DNA from: Methylotenera_A sp031379885
Lineage (GTDB): Bacteria > Pseudomonadota > Gammaproteobacteria > Burkholderiales > Methylophilaceae
Length of the DNA: 9,852 nucleotides
NCBI GenBank assembly: GCA_031379885.1
Contig: JANNFN010000016.1
Span: 1 to 9,852 of the forward strand
Direction: 5' to 3'
In this document: positions 1 through 5,756 of the stretch, in pieces
Numbering within the stretch: the stretch's first letter is position 1
Layout of the letters: each line of letters opens with the position of its first letter
Notes under the pieces: generated by a model
The model's database searches: none
Seen by the model: the letters and a program-made list of their open reading frames with translations, nothing else
Told to the model about the DNA's origin: nothing
Translations under genes and position numbers: made by a program

Positions 1-295
1 CATTCCAATTAACTTGCCTGCCGGTCATGGCGTTAGAAAGCAGTTCTCAAGTCTCATTTTGGGCGGAGCACCAGAAACACAGGCGGAATATTGGAATGAA
101 GCGTATTACCACGGTATCACCCCTCCGCATGTGGTTGGCTCTGAAGACGCAGCAATTAAATTTGTGGAAATGACCCCTAGTGCAATTGCATATATTAATG
201 CTTGCAAATTAACCGATGCGGTAAAAGCAATTGCCTGGGTTGCCTCTGACGGAAGTATGTTTCAACAGTCACCTAATTTGAATTGCGCCGAATAA
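1..295 (+). CDS. PstS-like substrate-binding family protein, 3' end (5' partial)
   Basis: The frame is open to the left edge, so only the C-terminal 98 or so residues are seen; the in-frame TTG at 14 is probably an internal Leu codon. The visible part has the pattern I associate with small periplasmic phosphate-binding-like proteins (PstS-like, usually about 130-150 residues): an 'R-x-x-F-x-x-x-I-L-G' helix, then 'YWNEAYYHGITPP', then a segment ending in 'FVEMTPSAIAYI', which corresponds to the usual 'V-x-x-x-P-G-A-I-G-Y' stretch. Two Cys in the C-terminal tail could form a disulfide in the periplasm. Ligand specificity cannot be judged from this fragment. Such small proteins are often stand-alone genes, not part of a pst transporter operon. 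It is followed by a 170-base gap, so it is probably transcribed separately from the operon downstream. Family call is moderately confident, function is not. Confidence 0.7.
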   Translation, partial: IPINLPAGHGVRKQFSSLILGGAPETQAEYWNEAYYHGITPPHVVGSEDAAIKFVEMTPSAIAYINACKLTDAVKAIAWVASDGSMFQQSPNLNCAE

Positions 296-307
296 AATCG
301 GCTAAGT

Positions 308-361
308 CTGCAATTTTTGCAGGAAATAATTGCAGGATAATTTCTTAATGCCTGCAAAAAA
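308..361. repeat. CTGCAA/TTGCAG inverted-repeat cluster (possible hairpins)
   Basis: CTGCAA occurs at 308-313 and 352-357, and its complement TTGCAG at 317-322 and 330-335. The first two form a 6-bp stem with a 3-base loop. TTTTTGCAGG (314-323) can instead pair with CCTGCAAAAA (351-360), giving a 10-bp stem with a 27-base loop. TTGCAGGA is also directly repeated at 317 and 330. It lies just after the PstS-like stop codon, so it may act as a terminator or mRNA-end hairpin, but no T-run follows it. A protein-binding cluster is the alternative. Confidence 0.4.
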
Positions 362-401
362 TGTAGTAACTCCAAATTAACTATGCGTTTTTAGCGCCGA
401 A

Positions 402-417
402 ATCGATATTAATCGAT
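402..417. promoter_or_regulatory. ATCGAT-N4-ATCGAT dyad, possible operator
   Basis: Two copies of the self-complementary hexamer ATCGAT are separated by ATTA, about 50 bases before the first operon start codon. The spacing and symmetry fit binding by a dimeric regulator. No regulator gene is present in the window, and a chance occurrence is possible. Confidence 0.25.
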
Positions 418-465
418 GGCACAACAATTGCGATGAATTAACTAAGCAATTTTTGAAAGACCGCA

Positions 466-1125
466 ATGTTAGCTAATCGAATTATATTTGAACAACCTTC
501 GGCAGAATTAACACAGGGAAATAAGTCCTCCTATCAAACTTGTCGTGTGAATAATATAGCTTTGCATGGTGCAGAAGATATTGTTGCCACAACCCATGAC
601 GTCTCATCTTCAGACCGAATTAAATTAGAAGAATTCGTAAAAACTTTGTTTAAAAGCAAGCATGGCGCAAATATTCAATACTTTATGCCGGAACTGATGG
701 CGTTAAGTCTGCGCAACGGAACATTAATGGCGGTGTGCGGATTAAGAAAAGCAGATCAAGAGCCATTATTTCTTGAGCGTTACTTAGCATCAAATATAGA
801 ACAAACCATTTCAGAAATAACTGGCGAAACAATCTCGCGTTCTGCAATAACTGAAATTGGTAATTTAGCTGTAGCACAGCCAGAGTACGTTCGTTGCTTA
901 TTGGCTAGTATTAATTTGCACCTACATAAAACCGATACGGATTGGGCAGTTTTTACAGGGATACGCACACTTAAGAATGCGCTTATCAAACTCAATATTC
1001 CACTGTTAAGTTTGGGTGTGGCGCATATTGATGCTATTCCATATGAAGACCGAAGCGACTGGGGTGGCTATTACGATGAAAAACCTGAGGTGTTGGCTAT
1101 CAAAAGAAATTACTTGGTGAGATAA
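466..1125 (+). CDS. thermostable hemolysin family protein (probable GNAT/LuxI-like acyltransferase fold)
   Basis: The 219-residue protein matches the thermostable hemolysin family (PF12261, named after a Vibrio hemolysin) in its conserved blocks: 'KHGANIQYFMPEL' at about 65-77, 'LFLERYL' at 101-107, 'EIGNLA' at 130-135, 'W-x-x-F-T-G' at 160-165 with a following 'TLKN', and 'WGGYYDEKPEV' at 199-209. There is no signal peptide or membrane segment, so it is probably cytoplasmic and not a secreted toxin. The block order resembles GNAT and autoinducer-synthase-like acyltransferases, so acyl transfer is a reasonable inference, but no substrate can be named. Residues 1-45 are less conserved and a later start is possible. 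The chosen ATG has GAAAGA 5 bases upstream. It leads the operon and ends 6-9 bases before the ligase start, suggesting that it works on the acyl-adenylate or acyl thioester made by that ligase. Confidence 0.82.
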   Translation: MLANRIIFEQPSAELTQGNKSSYQTCRVNNIALHGAEDIVATTHDVSSSDRIKLEEFVKTLFKSKHGANIQYFMPELMALSLRNGTLMAVCGLRKADQEPLFLERYLASNIEQTISEITGETISRSAITEIGNLAVAQPEYVRCLLASINLHLHKTDTDWAVFTGIRTLKNALIKLNIPLLSLGVAHIDAIPYEDRSDWGGYYDEKPEVLAIKRNYLVR

Positions 1126-1131
1126 GTACCT

Positions 1132-2643
1132 GTGATGAAAAGTCAGCTTTTTGAAGCTATTTATAAGACCTCTTTACAGCATCCCAATGCACCGGCAATT
1201 CGAGATAGCAACGTTGTTCTAAACTATGTTGAGCTAATCAATATGGTTAAAAAGGTTTCGGAAACCTTGCCAAAGGTAAATGCGGTTGGTCTATTGCTTG
1301 ATAATAGCCCTGCCTGGGTAATTTTGGACTTGGCTTGTTTAAGTTTGCATCAGTCTTGCGTCCCAATGCCAAGCTTTTTTTCAGATGCACAAATACTTCA
1401 CGCAATTGATGATTCTGGTTTAGATTTTCTCATTACCGATCAAGTAGAACGTATTGAGCATTTACTTAGTGGGGCTTCCAAAAACGTACTAGCTAAAACA
1501 GAGTTTAGTGTTTTAGGTAAAACGTTAACTAAATTTAATTTTTTACCAACACTTGGTCGCCTACCAAATAATACAACAAAGGTGACTTATACCTCTGGTA
1601 CTACTGGTAGTCCTAAAGGGGGGTGTTTGGATGAAGAATCGATATACAACGTAGCCACTTCCTTAAAGAGCGCAACTCAAGCAGCCGCTCACGATACGCA
1701 CCTATGCTTGTTGCCATTATCAACGTTACTTGAAAATATCGCTGGGATATATGTGCCACTTATTTCAGGCGCTTGCATCTATGTTTCATCTTTAGCTGAT
1801 ATAGGCTTTTCTGGCTCATCAAAAATTGATTTTGAAAGGATGTTGCGAGTAATAGATCAGTCACAAGCGACCACTTTAATTCTTACGCCGGAACTGTTAC
1901 GCGGATTATTAATGGCTTGCGAGCTTGGTATGAATATTCCGACTCAACTACGTTTTGTTGCTGTAGGTGGAGCATTGGTACCACCATCCTTGTTAGAGAA
2001 AGCAAAGAAATTTGGAATTCCCGTATACGAAGGTTATGGTTTGTCTGAATGCGCTTCGGTTGTTGCGCTCAATACGCCTCAAGCCACCAAGAAAGGTAGT
2101 GTAGGCAAGTTCTTACCACACGTGAGCTGTTTAATTGAGGAGGATGGCGAGATATTTATAAAAGGCAGTCATTTTCTAGGATATTCCAATACGCAGCACT
2201 TTGACCAAAAGGGGTTTTTAGCCACTGGCGATATCGGCTATTTGGATGAAGATGGCTATCTGTATATTACTGGCAGAAAGAAAAATATTTTTATCACCTC
2301 TTTTGGCAGGAATGTGTCTCCAGACTGGGTGGAAAGAGAGCTAACAAATAATCCTGCAATTTTTCAAGCAGCAGTTTTTGGTGAGGCAAAACCATTTAAT
2401 GTTGCAGTCATTGTGACGAGCGGCTCACCGACTAAGCAATCCATCAATGCTACTTTGTCAGATATTAACCAGTTTTTACCTGATTACGCTCAGGTAAAAA
2501 AGTGGGTGTTAGCTAAACAGCCCTTTTCTCCACAAAATGGTTTGGCTACAGCCAATTTCCGTTTAAAAAAAGCAGAAATTTATCAACAATATCAATCCGA
2601 AATAGAAGCGTTTTACCAAGAAAGGGATCTACTTGTTTTATAA
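1132..2643 (+). CDS. AMP-forming acyl-CoA synthetase-like ligase (ANL superfamily)
   Basis: This adenylate-forming enzyme activates a carboxylic acid with ATP. Visible core motifs are the P-loop 'YTSGTTGSPKG' at 153-163, 'GYGLSE' at 301-306, 'TGDIG' at 365-369 and the hinge 'GRKKN' at 381-385, followed by 'ITSFGRNVSP', which is typical of long-chain fatty acyl-CoA synthetases. The C-terminal region has 'NGLATANFRLKK' (469-480), the counterpart of 'NGLLTPTLKLKR' in long-chain synthetases. By that alignment Arg477 stands where the A10 Lys is usually placed, though Lys479 and Lys480 are close. At 503 residues it is shorter than classical long-chain synthetases of about 550-650. GTG at 1132 and ATG at 1135 are both possible starts, with only a weak GAGATAAG upstream. 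A fatty acid is the most likely substrate, but CoA, a carrier protein or the partner acyltransferase could be the acceptor. The stop overlaps the next gene by 11 bases. Confidence 0.9.
   Translation: MMKSQLFEAIYKTSLQHPNAPAIRDSNVVLNYVELINMVKKVSETLPKVNAVGLLLDNSPAWVILDLACLSLHQSCVPMPSFFSDAQILHAIDDSGLDFLITDQVERIEHLLSGASKNVLAKTEFSVLGKTLTKFNFLPTLGRLPNNTTKVTYTSGTTGSPKGGCLDEESIYNVATSLKSATQAAAHDTHLCLLPLSTLLENIAGIYVPLISGACIYVSSLADIGFSGSSKIDFERMLRVIDQSQATTLILTPELLRGLLMACELGMNIPTQLRFVAVGGALVPPSLLEKAKKFGIPVYEGYGLSECASVVALNTPQATKKGSVGKFLPHVSCLIEEDGEIFIKGSHFLGYSNTQHFDQKGFLATGDIGYLDEDGYLYITGRKKNIFITSFGRNVSPDWVERELTNNPAIFQAAVFGEAKPFNVAVIVTSGSPTKQSINATLSDINQFLPDYAQVKKWVLAKQPFSPQNGLATANFRLKKAEIYQQYQSEIEAFYQERDLLVL
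2621..2627 (+). promoter_or_regulatory. ribosome binding site supporting a TTG start
   Basis: AAAGGGA lies 5 bases before TTG 2633, inside the 3' end of the ligase gene. The next in-frame ATG comes some 55 codons later and would remove the first helix of the fold, so this site decides the start of the HDO gene. Confidence 0.6.
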
Positions 2644-3313
2644 CCAATTACTAGAAGCTACTTCACGCGAACGTGAGGAGTTATTTAATTTACCGCTAAT
2701 TAAAGCTGGCGCATCAGGTCAGGTAAGCTTGCCCACTTACGTGGCATTTTTGACCGAAGCTTATCATCATGTAAAACATACAGTGCCGCTTCTGATGTTA
2801 TGTGGATCGCGCTTGCCGGAACATTATGAATGGCTACGGGAAGCGGTTGCAGAATACATCGAAGAAGAATTAGGCCATCAAGAATGGATACTGAACGACA
2901 TTAAAGCCTGTGGGGCAGATGCAGAGGCGCTACGCCATGGTCAGCCAAGCCAAGCTACGGAGCTTATGGTCGCCTATGCCTACGACATGATTAACCGAGT
3001 TAATCCTATCGGGTTTTTCGGCATGGTATTAGTACTAGAAGGCGCGAGCGTCGCAATGGCCACCCAAGCGGGTGCCGCCATTCAACAAAGCTTAGGACTC
3101 AGCAACAAAGCTTTCAGCTACTTAACCTCTCACGGATCTTTGGATATTGAACATATTGATTTTTATGAGGGACTGGTTAATAAGATTGAAGATAAAAAAG
3201 AACGTGATTTGTTGATTCACAGTGCTAAAAACTTTTACAAGTTATACGGGGACATTTTCCTTGAGCTGGGTAACGGTTTTATTCCGACTAATTCGCAGCA
3301 GGTTGCAGCATGA
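2633..3313 (+). CDS. heme-oxygenase-like putative diiron oxidase (HDO / iron-containing redox enzyme family)
   Basis: A 226-residue all-helical protein of the TenA/PqqC/heme-oxygenase-like class. It carries the full set of metal ligands expected of HDOs such as UndA, SznF and CADD: Glu78/Glu79 and His82 in 'EEELGH', Glu136 in 'LEGAS', and His167, Asp171 and His174 in 'HGSLDIEH' (H-x3-D-x2-H). This points to an O2-activating dinuclear iron oxidase, not a thiaminase (TenA) or PqqC. Known HDOs do oxidative decarboxylation, desaturation, C-C cleavage or N-oxygenation; which applies here cannot be read from the sequence. It starts at TTG behind AAAGGGA, overlaps the ligase end by 11 bases, and shares an ATGA stop-start overlap with the SDR, so it is translationally coupled on both sides. 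Its likely substrate is the acyl product made by the two upstream enzymes. The family call is firm and the diiron role is strongly suggested by the ligand set. Confidence 0.88.
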   Translation: MFYNQLLEATSREREELFNLPLIKAGASGQVSLPTYVAFLTEAYHHVKHTVPLLMLCGSRLPEHYEWLREAVAEYIEEELGHQEWILNDIKACGADAEALRHGQPSQATELMVAYAYDMINRVNPIGFFGMVLVLEGASVAMATQAGAAIQQSLGLSNKAFSYLTSHGSLDIEHIDFYEGLVNKIEDKKERDLLIHSAKNFYKLYGDIFLELGNGFIPTNSQQVAA

Positions 3314-4122
3314 ATCTCAATGGAAAACGCATTTTGTTAACAGGGGCAGCAGGGGGCATTGGCCAGCCTTTAGCATTTGCCTTAGCAAACAAAGGTGCCA
3401 AGCTTGCGCTAGTGGATCGTTACTATGCCCGCATATCGTCGCTGTGTGAAAAAATCAATCAATTAGGTGGGTCAGCGGTTGCGATCGTCACTGATTTTCA
3501 AGCGACTGAAGCTATCCCTAAACCTACACAGTATGTGGTCGATGAAGCAATGAAGCATTTGGGCGAGATTGATATACTAATCAACAGTGCCGGCATCCTA
3601 GATTTCACTTTATTCGAAGAACAAAGCGCAGAGCGCATAGCACAAATGATGCACATTAATGCCACGGTGCCGATTCAGCTTACACGTGCCTTGCTGCCTA
3701 GTCTGTTGACACGTAATAGCGGACAAATTGTGAATATTGGTTCTATTTTCGGCTCGATTGGGTTTCCACATTATGCCACGTATAGTGCAAGCAAATTCGC
3801 GGTACATGGCTTTTCGCAAGCGCTTCGTCGAGAATTGGCTGATAGCAATATTGTCGTCACGTACATCGCACCTCGTGCAGTAAAAACATCTATGAACGAT
3901 CAAGCAGCATCTATGCTAGAGGCGACCAAGACTGCCATGGATGATCCAAAATTTGTTGTAGCAGAAATCATTAAAGCTATTGAGGCCGAGAAGCATGAAC
4001 ACTATATCGGCCAGCCAGAATCTTTCTTTGCCTGGCTAAATGGGTTTTTACCGAGCGCTGTGAATATAGGCTTAAAGAAACAAGCAAGAATTGCACGCCA
4101 ATTTGCTGTTAGTAAAAGCTAG
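3310..4122 (+). CDS. short-chain dehydrogenase/reductase (classical SDR)
   Basis: A 270-residue NAD(P)-dependent oxidoreductase with a Rossmann fold. The cofactor motif 'TGAAGGIG' is at 11-18, 'NSAG' (the usual NNAG) at 92-95, and the catalytic residues are Ser145, Tyr158 and Lys162 ('YSASK'). 'APRAVKT', after the active site, replaces the more usual 'PG' turn. The last 40 or so residues ('ESFFAWLNGFLPSAVNIGL') form a hydrophobic, amphipathic extension seen in SDRs that handle lipid-like substrates, and may contact membrane or an acyl chain. Its ATG overlaps the HDO stop (ATGA), so it belongs to the same operon and probably reduces or oxidises a carbonyl/alcohol in that pathway. The specific substrate and the choice of NADH or NADPH are not determined. 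Confidence 0.92.
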   Translation: MNLNGKRILLTGAAGGIGQPLAFALANKGAKLALVDRYYARISSLCEKINQLGGSAVAIVTDFQATEAIPKPTQYVVDEAMKHLGEIDILINSAGILDFTLFEEQSAERIAQMMHINATVPIQLTRALLPSLLTRNSGQIVNIGSIFGSIGFPHYATYSASKFAVHGFSQALRRELADSNIVVTYIAPRAVKTSMNDQAASMLEATKTAMDDPKFVVAEIIKAIEAEKHEHYIGQPESFFAWLNGFLPSAVNIGLKKQARIARQFAVSKS

Positions 4123-4156
4123 GCTTGCGTTATTAAATTATTAAAGGAGAAATTTC

Positions 4157-4795
4157 ATGAAAAATATGATGTTATTACTAAGCTTTATTACGCTATCTTC
4201 CCCAGTATTCGCTGATGAGAGATTAGATGCAGAAATTGCACGAATACAGCATGACTGGGCAAAAGCCAATTACCAAACTCCAAAAGATGCGCAAGAAAGT
4301 GCGTTTAAGGCGCTGACCGAAGAGGCGCATCAAGTCACAGCTAACAATCCAAACGCACCAGAAGCGCTGATCTGGGAAGGCATTTCATTCAGCGGTTACG
4401 CCAAGGCTAAAGGCGGCATTGGGGCATTGAAATTTGCAGAAAAAGCGCGCGATTTATTGCTCGCAGCAGAAAAAATTAACCCACAGGCTTTACAAGGTTC
4501 GGCATATACCAGCTTGGGTTCTTTGTATTACAAAGTGCCAGGTTGGCCAATCGGTTTCGGAGATAAGAAAAAAGCACGTGCCTATTTGGAAAAAGCAATA
4601 CAAGCAAACCCAACTGGCGTAGATCCAAATTACTTTTATGCCGACTTTTTAAATGCACAAGGTGACCATGCGAAGGCAGTTGAGTACTACAAAAAGGCTT
4701 TAGCTGCTCCGGCTCGCCTAGGTAGAGAAGATGCTGATGCAGGTCGCAAAAAAGAAGTCGAAGAAGGCCTACGTGTCGCCGAGGAAAAAATTTAG
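4157..4795 (+). CDS. exported TPR-repeat protein
   Basis: A 212-residue protein with a clear Sec signal peptide: a basic start 'MKN', a hydrophobic core, then 'SPVFA' with cleavage predicted after Ala19 before 'DERLD'. The mature part is helical with TPR-like units at about 64-110, 115-150 ('AYTSLGSLYY ... ARAYLEKAIQANP') and 157-190 ('NYFYADFLNAQGDHAKAVEYYKKAL'). A 'KVPGWPIGFGDKKKA' block at 126-140 sits between paired helices. It is probably a periplasmic protein-interaction scaffold with no enzymatic motif. It has a strong AAAGGAGA ribosome site (4143-4150) and begins 34 bases after the SDR stop with no terminator visible between, so it may be co-transcribed with the operon. Whether it takes part in the same process is unknown. 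Confidence 0.85.
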   Translation: MKNMMLLLSFITLSSPVFADERLDAEIARIQHDWAKANYQTPKDAQESAFKALTEEAHQVTANNPNAPEALIWEGISFSGYAKAKGGIGALKFAEKARDLLLAAEKINPQALQGSAYTSLGSLYYKVPGWPIGFGDKKKARAYLEKAIQANPTGVDPNYFYADFLNAQGDHAKAVEYYKKALAAPARLGREDADAGRKKEVEEGLRVAEEKI

Positions 4796-4826
4796 TTACC
4801 AGTGGATTAACTTATTAAATCTAAAC

Positions 4827-4976
4827 ATGAAAATATTCGCAGCAATATTATTTAGCAGCTTTATTACAGCGATAACATTTCCAATTACCGATTTAGATGG
4901 GATTGGCGGTACTGGCCATGATGTTAACGAAGATTCTGATTTAGAGAGAAGTTTGTTGGCAGAAGAGAAGTTGTAG
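4827..4976 (+). CDS. small secreted peptide or leader-duplication ORF (49 aa)
   Basis: A 49-residue ORF starting 'MKIFAAILFSSFITAIT', which matches the signal peptide of the next gene ('MKKFTAILFGSFIVATT') at 12 of 17 residues. By hand count 40 of the first 54 bases agree as well. After the leader the sequence diverges into an acidic tail of about 30 residues containing 'DGIGGTGHD' and ending 'LLAEEKL'; it is not a barrel fragment. I see no good ribosome site before ATG 4827. It may be a genuine small exported peptide, or a decayed partial duplication of the outer membrane protein gene whose leader was retained. The position between the TPR protein and the barrel protein is consistent with either. 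Codon-level agreement in the leader argues for common origin. Coding status is uncertain. Confidence 0.45.
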   Translation: MKIFAAILFSSFITAITFPITDLDGIGGTGHDVNEDSDLERSLLAEEKL

Positions 4977-5012
4977 TTTCTATATTTTGAGTAAAAAAGC
5001 ATCAATTTTTTT

Positions 5013-5018
5013 AAGGAT
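5013..5018 (+). promoter_or_regulatory. ribosome binding site fixing the barrel protein start
   Basis: AAGGAT lies 4 bases before ATG 5023. It supports that ATG over the in-frame TTG at 4987, which would put 12 extra residues in front of a perfectly good signal peptide. Confidence 0.65.
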
Positions 5019-5022
5019 TAGC

Positions 5023-5580
5023 ATGAAAAAATTTACAGCAATATTGTTCGGCAGTTTTATTGTAGCAACTACATCAAGTGTTGCGCTTGCAGATGATCAA
5101 GGTTTTTACGTAGGTGCAAATTTAGGTATAGGTAAGCCAGACATCAATACTACTAATGGTACTAGCAAGAATTCATCTGCGGTTGGTGGTGCAGTATTAG
5201 GGTATAAGTTTAATAAATATGTTGGCGTAGAAGGGCAATATACAGGTATAGGAAAAGTGACTGACAAAGTGAGTGGAACTGCGAAAGGTGATGCAGCAAG
5301 CCTTACGGCAATTGGCTTCTTGCCATTAAATGACGAGTTTAATTTATACGGAAAGCTTGGCGTTGCCCACACAAAAACCACAGTATCTTCTAACCTAACT
5401 CCTATGAACGATGCTACGCGTACAGCGATTACTTATGGCATAGGTAGTGAATATAATTTCAACAAAAATATCGGAATGCGCATAGGCTGGGATCACTATA
5501 ATGCCGCAATTGATAGGTCTAATAGCAGTAAAAATTTCAATGCCAACGTTGTAAGCGTCGGTGCAGTGTACAACTTTTAA
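5023..5580 (+). CDS. outer membrane beta-barrel protein (OmpA-like / OMP_b-brl family)
   Basis: A 185-residue protein with a Sec signal peptide ('MKKFTAILFG', cleavage after 'VALA' at residue 23, before 'DDQ'). The mature protein opens with 'GFYVGANLGIG', the usual first strand of small 8-stranded barrels. It continues in alternating hydrophobic/polar strands such as 'SAVGGAVLGYKFNKYVGVEGQY' (split by a turn), 'FNLYGKLGVAH' and 'MRIGWDHY', and ends '...VGAVYNF'. The C-terminal Phe is the signature recognised by the BAM assembly machine. There is no OmpA peptidoglycan-binding domain, so it is a bare barrel. Extracellular loops are rich in Ser, Thr, Asn and Lys. A specific function (adhesion, pore, surface structure) cannot be assigned. 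It is followed by a strong hairpin and the convergent ffh gene. Confidence 0.9.
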   Translation: MKKFTAILFGSFIVATTSSVALADDQGFYVGANLGIGKPDINTTNGTSKNSSAVGGAVLGYKFNKYVGVEGQYTGIGKVTDKVSGTAKGDAASLTAIGFLPLNDEFNLYGKLGVAHTKTTVSSNLTPMNDATRTAITYGIGSEYNFNKNIGMRIGWDHYNAAIDRSNSSKNFNANVVSVGAVYNF

Positions 5581-5660
5581 GCATATTAAATTAATAAAGT
5601 TTGTTACTAAATCCTTCTGCTAAATAAGGAGAGGTAGTTCGAAGATATTTTTGAGTCTCA

Positions 5661-5697
5661 TAAAAATCAAAGGGTTAGTCGAAGCTAACCCTTTGAT
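5661..5697 (-). terminator. intrinsic terminator between the barrel gene and ffh
   Basis: ATCAAAGGGTTAG (5666-5678) pairs perfectly with CTAACCCTTTGAT (5685-5697): a 13-bp stem with a 6-base loop. On the minus strand it is followed by TTTTT (5666-5662), so it is a good Rho-independent terminator for ffh. On the plus strand the downstream T-content is weak, but the stem may still stop transcription from the barrel gene. It lies about 60 bases past the ffh stop. Confidence 0.85.
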
Positions 5698-5756
5698 ATT
5701 CTAGCCTTGTACTAAAACGTTGGTATAGTTAAATATTTCTATGCGGTGCAAAATCT

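Larger units (their letters stand above)
296..465. other. intergenic region upstream of the four-gene operon
   Basis: This 170-base AT-rich gap has no credible ORF. It holds a cluster of CTGCAA/TTGCAG hexamers (308-357) and an ATCGAT-ATTA-ATCGAT element (402-417), listed separately. It should contain the promoter of the operon starting at 466, but I could not find a convincing -35/-10 pair. Confidence 0.5.

Noticed and set aside
14..295. Complete 93-residue gene starting at TTG 14
   Set aside because: The frame is open to base 2 with family-like sequence ahead of the TTG, so the gene is cut by the window edge.
2633..3313. TenA thiaminase or PqqC assignment
   Set aside because: The Glu/His, Glu and H-x3-D-x2-H ligand set fits diiron HDOs; no thiamine or PQQ genes are nearby.
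3610..3903. Minus-strand ORF opposite the SDR
   Set aside because: It is antisense to the SDR active-site region and has no recognisable family.
4731..4826. N-terminal extension of the small ORF into the TPR gene
   Set aside because: This part overlaps the TPR gene in another frame and is lysine-rich out-of-frame sequence; ATG 4827 starts the leader-like part.
4987..5022. TTG start 12 codons before the barrel protein
   Set aside because: ATG 5023 has a good ribosome site and begins a normal signal peptide; the extension would spoil it.
5581..5756. Small gene in the gap between the barrel gene and ffh
   Set aside because: Only the terminator hairpin stands out; there is no ORF with a ribosome site.
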